A stretch of 64,000 bases of DNA from Streptomyces sp. NRRL S-350. GTDB taxonomy: Bacteria > Actinomycetota > Actinomycetes > Streptomycetales > Streptomycetaceae. Below are positions 51,907-60,587 of the stretch, piece after piece. The stretch is taken from assembly GCF_000719705.1 (NCBI RefSeq), contig NZ_JOHO01000006.1, forward strand, positions 62,001 to 126,000, read 5' to 3'. A program made the translations under genes and the position numbers. The stretch's first letter is position 1; each line of letters opens with the position of its first letter. Under the pieces are notes generated by a model. The model searched no databases and was not told where the DNA came from. It saw only the letters and a program-made list of their open reading frames with translations.

Positions 51907-53421
51907 CTACCCCGCGCGCTCCCCCGCCACCTTGCGGCCCGCGCCGACCACCTCCCGCAGCAGCGCGCCGACCTCGCCCGCCGTCGTGTGCGGGTTGAGC
52001 AGCGTGAGCTTCAGCCGCACCCGACCCGGCCCGGCCCCCGGCAACTCCGTACGGCCCACCACCGCCCGGCCGGTGCGTAGCAGCAGGCGCCGCAGCCGGC
52101 CGTTCATCTCGTCCAGCGTCGCCTCGTCCGTCACGCCGGGCGGGCGGTAGCGGAAGAGGACGGCGGTGAGGACGGGCTCGGCGTGGAGTTCGAGCGAGGG
52201 GTCGGCGCGGACGGCGTCCGCGGCCGCGTGGGCCAGGTCGTGGCAGGCGTCGACGAGGCGGCCGAGGCCGTCCCGGCCGAGGGTGCGCAGGGTGACGGCG
52301 AGTTTGAAGGCGTCGGCGCGGCGGGTGGTGCGCAGCGAGCGGCCGAGCAGGCTGGGGTAGCCGGCCTGTTCGTCGTCGACCGGGTTGAGGTATTCGGCAC
52401 GGCGGGCGAGCGAGACGTAGGTTTCGGCGCGGCGGACCAGGAAGACCCCGGCGGCGGCCGGCTGCCAGCCGAGTTTGTGCCAGTCGAGGGAGACGGAGTC
52501 GGCGCGGGCGATGCCGTCGAGCAGCGGGGCGAGCCGGTCGGAGAGGAGTGCCCCGCCGCCGTACGCGGCGTCCACGTGGAGCCAGGCGCCGTACCGGGCG
52601 GCGAGGTCGGCGGCTGCGGCGAGCGGGTCGATCGCTCCGGTGTCGGTGGTGCCGGCGGTGGCGACCAGGGCGATCGGGGTCCGGCCCGCCCAACCGGCCT
52701 CGGCCAGCGCCCGTTCCAACTCGCTCTCCCGCATCCGGAGTTGCCGGTCGACCGGGACGGGGACGACGGCCCGTTCGCCGAGCCCGAGCAGTGCGGCGGC
52801 GCGCTGGACGGAGAAGTGTGCCGCCTCGGAGGCGATGATGCAGGGGCGGACGCCGGGCGGGAGTCCGTCCAACTCGACGATGCCGTCGAGCTTCTGGTCG
52901 CGCGCCAGCATGAGTCCCATCAGGTTGGACTCGGTGCCGCCGGAGGTGAGGACTCCGGCGGAGCGCTGCGGGTCGTAGCCGACCAGTTCGGCGAGTTCGG
53001 CGAGCAGGGAGGTTTCCAGGGCGGTGGCCGCGGGGGCCTGGTCCCAGGAGTCCTGGGAGGGGTTGAGGGCGCTCACGGCGAGGTCCGCCGCGGCGGCGAC
53101 GGCCAGCGGCGGGCAGTGCAGGTGCGCGGCGCACGCCGGGTCGGCGGGGTCGGCGGCGCCGTAGGCGAGGAGTTCGGTGAGCCGGGCGAGCGCGCCGCGT
53201 CCGCCGGCGTCGGCGAGGGCGTCGCGGACCAGCGCGGCGATCTCGGCCGGGCTGCCCGCGGGCAGTGGTCCGGAGCGCATGGCGATGCCCGCGTCGAGGG
53301 AGTCCAGGACGGTGGCCAGGAGGGGTCCGAGCGCACCGGGGCCGCCCGCACCGCCCGCCAGGGCGTCCGGCGGGACGTCACCCTCGGGCAGCCCGACCGG
53401 ACCGGACGCGGGCCGACTCAC
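51907..53421 (-). CDS. PLP-dependent L-2,4-diaminobutyrate decarboxylase-type enzyme
   Basis: A 504-aa group II decarboxylase (DDC/glutamate decarboxylase fold). Marks: LTSGGTESNLMGLMLARD, IIASEAAHFSVQRAAALLG, ALVATAGTTDTGAIDP, WLHVDAAYGGG and the PLP lysine in SVSLDWHKLGWQP. With the coupled diaminobutyrate aminotransferase (GTGA overlap) it should turn diaminobutyrate into 1,3-diaminopropane, as RhbB does in rhizobactin 1021 synthesis. The first 25 residues are low-complexity. Confidence 0.9.
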   Translation of the reverse strand: MSRPASGPVGLPEGDVPPDALAGGAGGPGALGPLLATVLDSLDAGIAMRSGPLPAGSPAEIAALVRDALADAGGRGALARLTELLAYGAADPADPACAAHLHCPPLAVAAAADLAVSALNPSQDSWDQAPAATALETSLLAELAELVGYDPQRSAGVLTSGGTESNLMGLMLARDQKLDGIVELDGLPPGVRPCIIASEAAHFSVQRAAALLGLGERAVVPVPVDRQLRMRESELERALAEAGWAGRTPIALVATAGTTDTGAIDPLAAAADLAARYGAWLHVDAAYGGGALLSDRLAPLLDGIARADSVSLDWHKLGWQPAAAGVFLVRRAETYVSLARRAEYLNPVDDEQAGYPSLLGRSLRTTRRADAFKLAVTLRTLGRDGLGRLVDACHDLAHAAADAVRADPSLELHAEPVLTAVLFRYRPPGVTDEATLDEMNGRLRRLLLRTGRAVVGRTELPGAGPGRVRLKLTLLNPHTTAGEVGALLREVVGAGRKVAGERAG

Positions 53422-54947
53422 CGCTCCTTCCTTCCCGCGCCGCCGGCAGTAGCGGCGGCGACCGCCTGTGCCCCGGGAGCAGCGGTGCCCCTCCCTGCCC
53501 CGGGAGCAGCGGTGCCCCTTCCCGCGCCGGGAGCGGAGGCGGCCGCGATCGCCTCCGCCAACCGGTCGAGCACCGCCGTGACCTGCTCGTCCGTGATGGT
53601 GAGCGGCGGGAGCAGCCGCAGCACCGCGTCGTGGCGGCCGCCGAGTTCGACGATCAGGCCTCGTTCCAGGCACGCCTCCCGCACCCGTACGGCGAGCGCC
53701 GGGTCGGCCGGGTGGGCGCCGCAGGTGTCGGCCGGAGCCGACGGGTCGACCAGTTCGATGCCGAGCATCAGCCCCCGGCCGCGCACGTCGCCGATCACCG
53801 GCAGTTCGGCCGCGAGTTCGCGCAGTCGGGCCGCCATCCGATCGCCGACGGCGCCCGCGCGCTCGGCCAGCCCGTGCGCGGCGACGTACCGCAGGGTCGC
53901 GGCGCCGGCGGCCATGGCGAGGGTGTTGCCGCGGAAGGTGCCGGTGTGGGCGCCGGGCTGCCAGCCGTCGTAGTCCTCGCGGTAGACGACGACGGCGAGC
54001 GGCAGGCTGCCGCCGATGGCCTTGGAGAGGACCATGGCGTCCGGGACGATGCCGCTGTGCTCGACCGCCCACATCGCGCCGGTGCGGCCGACGCCGGTCT
54101 GGACCTCGTCGACGATCAGCGGGATGCCGCGGTCGGCGGTGATCCGGCGCATGTCGCGCAGCCAGCCGTCGGGCGCGGGCACGACGCCGCCCTCGCCCTG
54201 GACGGCTTCCAGCACCATCGCCGCGGGCGGCACCACGCCGCCCGACGGGTCGTCCAGCAGCCGCTCGACGTACGTCGCGGCGAGTCCGGTGCCCGCCTCG
54301 CCGCCGACGCCGAAGGGGCACCGGTAGCCGTACGGGTAGGGCAGCCGGGCGACCTCGCCGCCGCTGGGCAGCGGTTCCTTGACGGCGACGTTGCCGGTGA
54401 GCGCGAGGGCGCCGGCGGTCATGCCGTGGTACCCGCCGGTGAAGGCGAGCGCGCCGGAGCGGCCGGTGGCGGTCTGCATCAGCTTGAGCGCGGCCTCGAC
54501 GGCGTCCGTGCCGGCCGGGCCGCAGAAGTGCACCCGGGCGCGGGCGGCGAACTCGGCGGGCAGGCTTTCGAACAGTGCGCTGGTGAAGTCGTCCTTCTCG
54601 GCGGTGGCGAGGTCGAGCAGGTGCAGCGGTGCGCCGCTGTCGAGGGTGCGGCGGATGGCCTCCAGCACCACGGGGTGGTTGTGGCCGAGGGCGAGCGTGC
54701 CGGCGCCGGAGAGGCAGTCGAGGTAGCGCCGCCCGTCGGCACCCTCGACGGTCATGCCGTTGGCGCGGACCGGGACGATCGGGAAGGAGCGGGCGTACGT
54801 TCTGGCGGCGGATTCGCGGACGCGCTGACGGCGCAGGATGGCCTCACCGCCGGCGGGGGTCGGCGCCGCGGCGCCGGACGCGGTCGGGCCGCCGGACGCG
54901 GTGGGAGCGCCGGAGGCGGCCTGGGCAGGTACGGCAGCGAGCGACAC
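53418..54947 (-). CDS. Diaminobutyrate--2-oxoglutarate aminotransferase-type enzyme
   Basis: A 509-aa class III (ornithine-aminotransferase-fold) enzyme. Marks: FCGPAGTDAVEAALKL, GGYHGMTAGALALTG, EAVQGEGGVVPAP, VDEVQTGVGRTG and PLP lysine in DAMVLSKAIGG. It should convert aspartate semialdehyde to L-2,4-diaminobutyrate, feeding the decarboxylase with which it is coupled. Both ends are low-complexity: a Pro/Thr/Gly start and a C-terminal AAPGAGRGT repeat encoded by 30-nt units (about 53470-53530). An iron box lies 20 nt upstream of the ATG. Confidence 0.9.
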   Translation of the reverse strand: MSLAAVPAQAASGAPTASGGPTASGAAAPTPAGGEAILRRQRVRESAARTYARSFPIVPVRANGMTVEGADGRRYLDCLSGAGTLALGHNHPVVLEAIRRTLDSGAPLHLLDLATAEKDDFTSALFESLPAEFAARARVHFCGPAGTDAVEAALKLMQTATGRSGALAFTGGYHGMTAGALALTGNVAVKEPLPSGGEVARLPYPYGYRCPFGVGGEAGTGLAATYVERLLDDPSGGVVPPAAMVLEAVQGEGGVVPAPDGWLRDMRRITADRGIPLIVDEVQTGVGRTGAMWAVEHSGIVPDAMVLSKAIGGSLPLAVVVYREDYDGWQPGAHTGTFRGNTLAMAAGAATLRYVAAHGLAERAGAVGDRMAARLRELAAELPVIGDVRGRGLMLGIELVDPSAPADTCGAHPADPALAVRVREACLERGLIVELGGRHDAVLRLLPPLTITDEQVTAVLDRLAEAIAAASAPGAGRGTAAPGAGRGTAAPGAQAVAAATAGGAGRKER

Positions 54948-54966
54948 GACAAACCCCCAGGAGAAG

Positions 54967-54985
54967 TTAGGTTAGCCTAACTTTA
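54967..54985. promoter_or_regulatory. Iron box before the diaminobutyrate genes
   Basis: TTAGGTTAGCCTAACTTTA; read on the minus strand it contains GTTAGGCTAACCTAA, nearly the DtxR/DmdR1 consensus. It lies just upstream of the aminotransferase start, so the pair should be induced by iron limitation. Confidence 0.88.
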
Positions 54986-55096
54986 TCTCTCATGACCTGG
55001 CGGAATGCGGTCGGGGCACCCAGAACCACCCGAGCGAGTGAACGTCCCCCGTGCCCTCCAACGACCAGCGCGCCGAAAGGTCACGCCCGGGCCAAC

Positions 55097-55190
55097 GCCC
55101 GGCCACCCCGGCCACCCCGGCCGCCCCGGCCGCCCCGACCGCCCCGACCGCCCCAACCACCCCGACCGCCGCCCACCCCGGCCGCCCCGG
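55097..55190. repeat. 9-nt-type tandem repeat, non-coding
   Basis: About ten imperfect copies of CCCCGRCCG/CCCCGGCCA fill the gap between the diaminobutyrate operon and the end of the response regulator gene. No hairpin or gene is supported. Confidence 0.7.
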
Positions 55191-55201
55191 CTGCCGAGCC
55201 G

Positions 55202-55927
55202 TCAGGGCTTCGCGCGCCACCGGTAGCAGAGCTCCGGCCGGCCGACGTTCCCGTACTGCGGCTCCCGCACCGCCCGTCCGGTGTCCACCAGGTGCTCCAG
55301 GTAGCGCCGCGCGGTGATCCGCGAGACCCCGGCGGCGGCGCCCGCGGCAGCCGCCGACAGCCCGGTCGCGGCGTCCCGCAGCACCGAGGCGACGGTGTCC
55401 AGGGTGGGAGCGCTCAGCCCCTTGGGCAGGGTGGTGCGCTCGGGCGTCCGGAGCAGGGCGAACGCCTGGTCGACCTCGTCCTGGCCGGTCGCCTCGCCGG
55501 TGCGTCCGAGGCTGTCGCGGTAGCGGGCGTAGCGTTCCAGCCGGTCGTGCAGGGCCGCGGCGCTGAACGGTTTCAGCAGGTACTGCACGACGCCCGCCGA
55601 GACGGCCTGCCGGACCATGGCGAGGTCGCGGGCCGAGGTCACCGCGATGACGTCGGTGCTGTGGCCGACGGCGCGCAGCGTCCGGCAGAGCTGCAGGCCG
55701 TGGCCGTCCGGCAGGTAGAGGTCGAGCAGGGTGAGGTCGACGGGCGTCCCGGCGGCGCGGGCCCGGTCCAGGAAGCGCAGCGCGTCGGCGCAGCTGTGGA
55801 CCGTCCCGGCGGCGTGGAAGCCGGGCTCGCGCTCGACGTACAGGGCGTGGGCGGCGGCTGCCACCGGGTCGTCCTCGACGACCAGGACGGAGATCCCCGC
55901 CGGTGCGGCGGCGGCGCTCGCGGTCAT
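55202..55927 (-). CDS. CitB/DcuR-type response regulator
   Basis: A 241-aa regulator. Receiver domain 10-130: VLVVEDDPVAAAAHALYV (acidic pair), LTLLDLYLPDGHG with phosphoacceptor Asp about 67, VTSARD and LLKPFSAAAL (Lys). The C-terminus has the HTH typical of this family, SAAAAGAAAGVSRITARRYLEHL. The start overlaps the sensor-kinase stop (ATGA). The divergent dicarboxylate transporter gene is the likely target. Confidence 0.92.
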   Translation of the reverse strand: MTASAAAAPAGISVLVVEDDPVAAAAHALYVEREPGFHAAGTVHSCADALRFLDRARAAGTPVDLTLLDLYLPDGHGLQLCRTLRAVGHSTDVIAVTSARDLAMVRQAVSAGVVQYLLKPFSAAALHDRLERYARYRDSLGRTGEATGQDEVDQAFALLRTPERTTLPKGLSAPTLDTVASVLRDAATGLSAAAAGAAAGVSRITARRYLEHLVDTGRAVREPQYGNVGRPELCYRWRAKP

Positions 55928-57795
55928 GACGGCGCCCCTTCCCGCTCGCGCCCAGCCCACTCGCGCCCTTCGTCGTGTCCGGCCGGCTCGCGCCCTTCGT
56001 CGTGTCCAGCCCGCTCGCGCCCTTCCCCCTGGGGCTCGACCGGTTCGGAAAGGCCCCGCTCGGCCTCCGCCCAGTCGCCCCCCGCCTGCTCGTCCCCGGC
56101 GCGCCCGCTCACCGCGTGCCCGCGCCCGCCCGGCTCCCCCGGTCGCCCGGCCAGCGGCAGCCGGACCGTGAGGATCGCGCCGCGCTCCCGGCCGACCTCG
56201 ACAGTCCCGCCGTTGCGCCGGGCGGCCTGGGCGACCAGGGCCAGCCCGAGGCCGTGCCCGCGACCGTCCTGCTTGGTGCTCCAGCCCCGTCGGAACACGT
56301 CCTCGACGGCGGACGGGTCGATGCCCGCACCGGTGTCGGCGACCCGCAGCAGCAGGCACGCGCCGGGCGTGCCGTCCCCGTCGATCCGCGCCGTGACGGT
56401 GACCTCCGGCGGGACGGGGCTCTGCGCGGACCCGGCGATGGCGGCGTCCACGGCGTTGTCGATCAGGTTGCCGAGCACGGTGATCAGGTCCCGCGCGGAG
56501 AGCCCGGTCGGCAGCACCCCGTCATCGATCCTGCTGTCCTCGGCAAGGGTCAACTCGACGCCGCGTTCGGCGGCTTGGGCCGCCTTGCCGAGCAGCAGTG
56601 CGGCCAGGACCGGCTCGCTCACCGCCGCGACCACCCGGTCGGTGAGCTGCTGGGCGAGTTCGAGTTCGGCGGTGGCGAACTCCACCGCCTGTTCGTGGCG
56701 GCCGAGTTCGATCAGCGAGACGACCGCGTGCAGTCGGTTGGCGGCCTCGTGCGCCTGCGCGCCGAGCGCTTCGGTGAAACCTCGCACGGAGTCCAACTCG
56801 CCGCTGAGCGCCTGCAGTTCGGTGTGGTCCCGAAGGGTGACCACCCGGCCGAGACCGGTGCCGATGGTGGAGGTGTTGAGCACCACCACCCGTTCGGCGG
56901 TCAGGTGGACCTCGTCCCGGACCGGCTCGTCGCCCAGCACGGCCGCCACCAGCGCCTCCGGCAGGCCGAGGTCCGCCACCGGCCGACCGTCCACGTCGCC
57001 CGCCAGGCCGAGCAGTTCACGGGCGGCATCGTTGCACAGCACGACCCGGTGCGAGCGGTCGAGCAGGACCAGCCCCTCACGGACGGAGTGCAGCGTGGCC
57101 TGGTGGTACTCGTAGAGGTGGCTGAGTTCGGCCGGCCCCATGCCGTGGGTGTGGCGCCGCAGCCGGGAGTTGGCGAGGTAGGTGCCGGCGCCGCCGAGCG
57201 CGAGGGCGGCGACCGCCACCCCGACCAGGGCCAGCAGCGGGCCGCTCAGCTGCGCGGAGATCGACTCGACCGTGAGGCCCGCGCTGACCAGGGCGACGAC
57301 CCGGTGCCGGTCGTCCCACACCGGTGTGACCACCCGGACGGACGGGCCGAGCGTGCCGGTGTACGTCTCGCTGCGGGTCTGTCCGGCGAGCGCCCAGTCG
57401 ATGTGCCCGAGGTAGCGCTTGCCGATCTGCTCGGGCAGCGGGTGGGTCCAGCGCACCCCGTCGGTGTCCATGACGGTGATGAAGGAGACCCCGGTGTCCA
57501 TGCGCACCTGTTCGACGTACGGCTGGAGCACGGCGGTCGGGTCCGGGCCGGTGACGGCGGACCGGACGGACGGCGACTCCGCGACGGCGTGGGCGACGGC
57601 GGTGACCTCGCGGCGGGCCGCGTCCTCGGCGCGCTCGGCGGTGAAGAGGTAGGCGAGCACGGCGCCGCCCGCGACCACCGCGGCGACGATCACCACCTGG
57701 ACGACGAACAGCTGCCCGGCCAGGCTGCGGACCAGCCGACTCGGCAGGAGGGGCCACCGGCGGCGCGAGCGGGCGGGGGCGGTGCGCTCGGACAT
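55924..57795 (-). CDS. DcuS/CitA-type sensor histidine kinase
   Basis: A 623-aa membrane kinase. One helix (LFVVQVVIVAAVVAGGAVLAY) opens the extracytoplasmic sensor (60-175) with the PASC/PDC-like ITVMDTDGVRWTHP and GKRYLGHIDWALAGQ; a second helix (LLALVGVAVAALALGG) leads to a PAS domain (SVREGLVLLDRSHRVVLCND). The kinase has ALGAQAHEAANRLHAV, where the phosphorylated His lies in a SpoOB-like helix, N-box NLIDNAVDAA, and G-boxes ADTGAGI and GHGLGLAL. The C-terminal 60 residues are a charged repeat (AGHDEGREP). It probably senses C4-dicarboxylates or citrate. Confidence 0.92.
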   Translation of the reverse strand: MSERTAPARSRRRWPLLPSRLVRSLAGQLFVVQVVIVAAVVAGGAVLAYLFTAERAEDAARREVTAVAHAVAESPSVRSAVTGPDPTAVLQPYVEQVRMDTGVSFITVMDTDGVRWTHPLPEQIGKRYLGHIDWALAGQTRSETYTGTLGPSVRVVTPVWDDRHRVVALVSAGLTVESISAQLSGPLLALVGVAVAALALGGAGTYLANSRLRRHTHGMGPAELSHLYEYHQATLHSVREGLVLLDRSHRVVLCNDAARELLGLAGDVDGRPVADLGLPEALVAAVLGDEPVRDEVHLTAERVVVLNTSTIGTGLGRVVTLRDHTELQALSGELDSVRGFTEALGAQAHEAANRLHAVVSLIELGRHEQAVEFATAELELAQQLTDRVVAAVSEPVLAALLLGKAAQAAERGVELTLAEDSRIDDGVLPTGLSARDLITVLGNLIDNAVDAAIAGSAQSPVPPEVTVTARIDGDGTPGACLLLRVADTGAGIDPSAVEDVFRRGWSTKQDGRGHGLGLALVAQAARRNGGTVEVGRERGAILTVRLPLAGRPGEPGGRGHAVSGRAGDEQAGGDWAEAERGLSEPVEPQGEGRERAGHDEGREPAGHDEGREWAGREREGAPS

Positions 57796-57866
57796 GTCAG
57801 CCAGTGTGCACCACGGTCCGCCCGGGCGACCCGGGTGCACCGATGGTGAACTCTATGAACGCAAAC

Positions 57867-57880
57867 GTGACCTCCGTCAC
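57867..57880. promoter_or_regulatory. Crp-like palindrome upstream of dctA
   Basis: GTGACCTCCGTCAC fits the GTG(N)6GNCAC pattern reported for Streptomyces Crp and the general GTGA-N6-TCAC half-site rule. It is about 70 nt before the dctA start and just upstream of a possible -10 (CATAGT, 57891). It could equally be the response-regulator site. Confidence 0.5.
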
Positions 57881-57949
57881 GCCGCAGGCCCATAGTCGGA
57901 GCGGCCCACCACCCGGGGCCGCCAGGACTGCAGGGCGAAGGAGCCGCAG

Positions 57950-59383
57950 ATGTCGATCGCTGGAGCCGCAACGGCGGGGGGACCCAGACGCAAGGACCGG
58001 ACCCACTACCTCTACCTCGCCGTGATCGCCGCGGTGGTCGCGGGTGTGGTGGTCGGGCTGGCCGCCCCCGGCTTCGCCGTGGAGCTCAAGCCGGTCGGCA
58101 CCGGCTTCGTCAACCTGATCAAGATGATGATCAGCCCGGTCATCTTCTGCACCATCGTGCTGGGCATCGGCTCGGTGACCAAGGCCGCGAAGGTCGGCAA
58201 GGTCGGCGGCCTCGCCCTCGGCTACTTCCTCGCCATGTCGACCGTCGCCCTGGCCATCGGCCTGGTCGTCGGCAACCTGCTGGAGCCCGGCAGCGGCCTC
58301 CACCTGACCGCCGCCCTCGCCAAGTCCGGCCACGCCCAGGCAGCGGCCGGCGGCGCCCAGTCGACCACCGACTTCCTGCTCGGGATGATCCCCGACACCA
58401 TGCTCTCCGCCCTCACCCAGGGCAAGGTGCTGCAGACCCTGCTGGTCGCCCTGCTCGCCGGCTTCGCCCTGCAGGCGATGGGCCCGGTCGGCGCCCCGGT
58501 GCTGCGCGGGATCGAGCACGTGCAGCGACTGGTCTTCCGGGTCATGGCGATGATCATGTGGGTCGCGCCGATCGGCGCCTTCGGGGCGATGGCGGCCGTG
58601 GTCGGGGCCACCGGCACGGCCGCCCTGAAGAGCCTCGCGGTCATCATGATCGGGTTCTACCTGACCTGCGCGCTGTTCGTCGTCGTCGTGCTGGGCGCGC
58701 TGCTGCGCCTGGTCGCCGGGATCAACGTGTTCGCGCTGCTGAAGTACCTCGGCCGCGAGTTCCTGCTCATCCTCTCCACCTCCTCCTCGGAGAGCGCCCT
58801 GCCCCGCCTCATCGCCAAGATGGAGCACCTGGGCGTCAGCCGCCCGGTCGTCGGCATCACCGTGCCGACCGGCTACAGCTTCAACCTCGACGGCACCGCG
58901 ATCTACCTCACCATGGCGTCGATCTTCATCTCCGAGGCGATGGACAAGCCGATGTCGATCGGCGAGCAGCTCTCCCTGCTGGTGTTCATGGTGATCGCGA
59001 GCAAGGGCGCGGCCGGAGTCACCGGCGCCGGCCTGGCCACCCTCGCCGGCGGGCTGCAGTCGCACAAGCCCGCACTGGTGGACGGCGTCGGCCTGATCGT
59101 CGGCATCGACCGCTTCATGTCCGAGGCCCGGGCCCTCACCAACTTCGCGGGCAACGCCGTCGCGACCGTGCTGATCGGGCGGTGGACCGGCGAACTCGAC
59201 GCCGAACGCGCCCAGCGGGTACTGGCCGGCGAGCTGCCGTTCGACGAACTGACGCTGGTCGACGGCCACGGAGCCGGGAACCCGGCAGCGGAGCGGCCGG
59301 GAGCCGAGGCCGCACCGGAAGCCTCCCCCGAAGCCTCGCCCGAGGGCGTCCCCACCCAGGGCGCCACGCCCGCCGCCGTCTGA
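57950..59383 (+). CDS. dctA: C4-dicarboxylate:cation symporter
   Basis: A 477-aa glutamate/dicarboxylate-symporter (DAACS) protein. About eight membrane helices; family motifs GFVNLIKMMISPVIFCTIV, the serine-rich loop LSTSSSESALPRL, GYSFNLDGTAIYL (substrate/cation site) and SKGAAGVTGAG with GIDRFMSEARALTNFAGN. It imports succinate, fumarate or malate. The C-terminal tail is a Pro/Glu/Ala repeat (EASPEASPEG). Divergent from the two-component system that probably controls it. Confidence 0.94.
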   Translation: MSIAGAATAGGPRRKDRTHYLYLAVIAAVVAGVVVGLAAPGFAVELKPVGTGFVNLIKMMISPVIFCTIVLGIGSVTKAAKVGKVGGLALGYFLAMSTVALAIGLVVGNLLEPGSGLHLTAALAKSGHAQAAAGGAQSTTDFLLGMIPDTMLSALTQGKVLQTLLVALLAGFALQAMGPVGAPVLRGIEHVQRLVFRVMAMIMWVAPIGAFGAMAAVVGATGTAALKSLAVIMIGFYLTCALFVVVVLGALLRLVAGINVFALLKYLGREFLLILSTSSSESALPRLIAKMEHLGVSRPVVGITVPTGYSFNLDGTAIYLTMASIFISEAMDKPMSIGEQLSLLVFMVIASKGAAGVTGAGLATLAGGLQSHKPALVDGVGLIVGIDRFMSEARALTNFAGNAVATVLIGRWTGELDAERAQRVLAGELPFDELTLVDGHGAGNPAAERPGAEAAPEASPEASPEGVPTQGATPAAV

Positions 59384-59409
59384 GCCGCGGCGCACCCCTC
59401 CCCCTCACT

Positions 59410-59460
59410 CCCCCGGTCCGGCGCCTCCCCCATCCCCCGGAAACGGCGCCGGGCCGGGGG
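59410..59460. terminator. Hairpin after dctA
   Basis: CCCCCGGTCCGGCGCC (59410-59425) pairs with GGCGCCGGGCCGGGGG (59445-59460), all positions with one T-G wobble, loop 19 nt, followed by CCTCCCTTTTCC. It separates dctA from the convergent unknown gene. Confidence 0.75.
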
Positions 59461-59519
59461 CCTCCCTTTTCCCCGGCCCTCGGCAATTCCCGGCCCGCCG
59501 CCCACTACGACGCTCGGCG

Positions 59520-60497
59520 TCACAGCTCCTGCGAGCCGCTGACCGCCCACGCCACCCCGCTGGCCGGGTCCTCCAGCGCGAGGTGCAGGTGGTGCAGCCC
59601 GGCGGACGGCTCCTGCCAGGTGAAGCAGCGCATCCGCGCCACCAGGGCGTTCACCTCGCCCCGGTCCGGTCCGTCCACCCCCGCCATCGCGGCCAGCGCG
59701 CGCCACAGCCCCAGCCGCCCGTGCGCACAGCCCTGCGTCCGGCCGACCGCGGCGGCGCGCACCAGCGCCGGGTAGGCGAGGGCGAACGGCAGGTACCCGC
59801 CGACCACCCGCCGGTCCCTGGCCAGCAGAGCGGCCGCCAGCGGGGCCTGGCCGCGGACGCAGACCACCTGCGCCCACGGCGCCAGCGCGCCCAGCTCGTC
59901 CAGCGCCCGGGCGACCCGCTGCCCGTCGGGCCGTACGTCCGTCCGCTCCACCGGCGTCGGCAGTTCCACCTCACCCAGGCCCTCACGGCTGGCCGGCAGG
60001 GTCAGCAGCGCGCTGCGCGCGCCCCCGCCGGGCAGGTACTCGCGCACCCGCGCCGCCTCCTCCCACCCCGCCGCCTCCCACGGCTCCAGCCGCAGCGGCA
60101 CGCCCTCCGGATCGGGCTCGGCCCCGTAGGAGAGGTCCTCGCCGAGCAGCACCCGGGTGTGCGCGACCAGTCGGCGCACCGGCGCGGGGCCGAGCAGCGG
60201 GGCCAGCCTCAGCCAGGAGTGCCTGGTCGCCAGGACTTCCCAGAGCGGACCGGCATCGTGGTCGGCCACCCCGGCGACCGTCCCCTCACCGCCGTCCCGG
60301 TCGAACAGTCGGACGGCCAGCTCGGGCGGCGCCGCGTAGGCGATCAGGTGCCCGAGCGGCGCGGTCAGGGCAGCCGCGGCCTCGTCCCCGGCCTCGGCCA
60401 CGGCGGCCGCCCGGCCCTGCCGGTAGGCGGCGAGCAGCTCGTGCCAGCGGCCGTCCTCGGCCAGGGCACGCAGGCGGTCGTCTTCGTCCGTGATCAC
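59520..60497 (-). CDS. Hypothetical protein, 325 aa
   Basis: A soluble, Ala/Leu/Arg-rich protein that I do not recognise. Possible helices alternate with short strands: RWHELLAAYRQGRAAAVAEA, LGHLIAYAAPPELAVRLF, WEVLATRHSWLRLAPLLG, and a C-terminal MRCFTWQEPSAGLHHLHLA strand pair. No signal peptide, membrane helix or metal-binding cluster. Codon bias is normal throughout. It is convergent with dctA and lies downstream of the sigma-factor gene on the same strand, 90 nt apart. Confidence 0.75.
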   Translation of the reverse strand: MITDEDDRLRALAEDGRWHELLAAYRQGRAAAVAEAGDEAAAALTAPLGHLIAYAAPPELAVRLFDRDGGEGTVAGVADHDAGPLWEVLATRHSWLRLAPLLGPAPVRRLVAHTRVLLGEDLSYGAEPDPEGVPLRLEPWEAAGWEEAARVREYLPGGGARSALLTLPASREGLGEVELPTPVERTDVRPDGQRVARALDELGALAPWAQVVCVRGQAPLAAALLARDRRVVGGYLPFALAYPALVRAAAVGRTQGCAHGRLGLWRALAAMAGVDGPDRGEVNALVARMRCFTWQEPSAGLHHLHLALEDPASGVAWAVSGSQEL

Positions 60498-60587
60498 GAT
60501 TTTCAGCGTACGGGCCGGGGGCCGCGCATCAGCCGACTTGCCGTCAGCTCGGTGCGTCGGCCCGGCAGGCCCCCGGCGAGGCGATCG

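Noticed and set aside
55097..55190. CRISPR-like repetition
   Set aside because: The units are contiguous, about 9 nt long and without spacers, so this is a simple tandem repeat. No cas genes are present.
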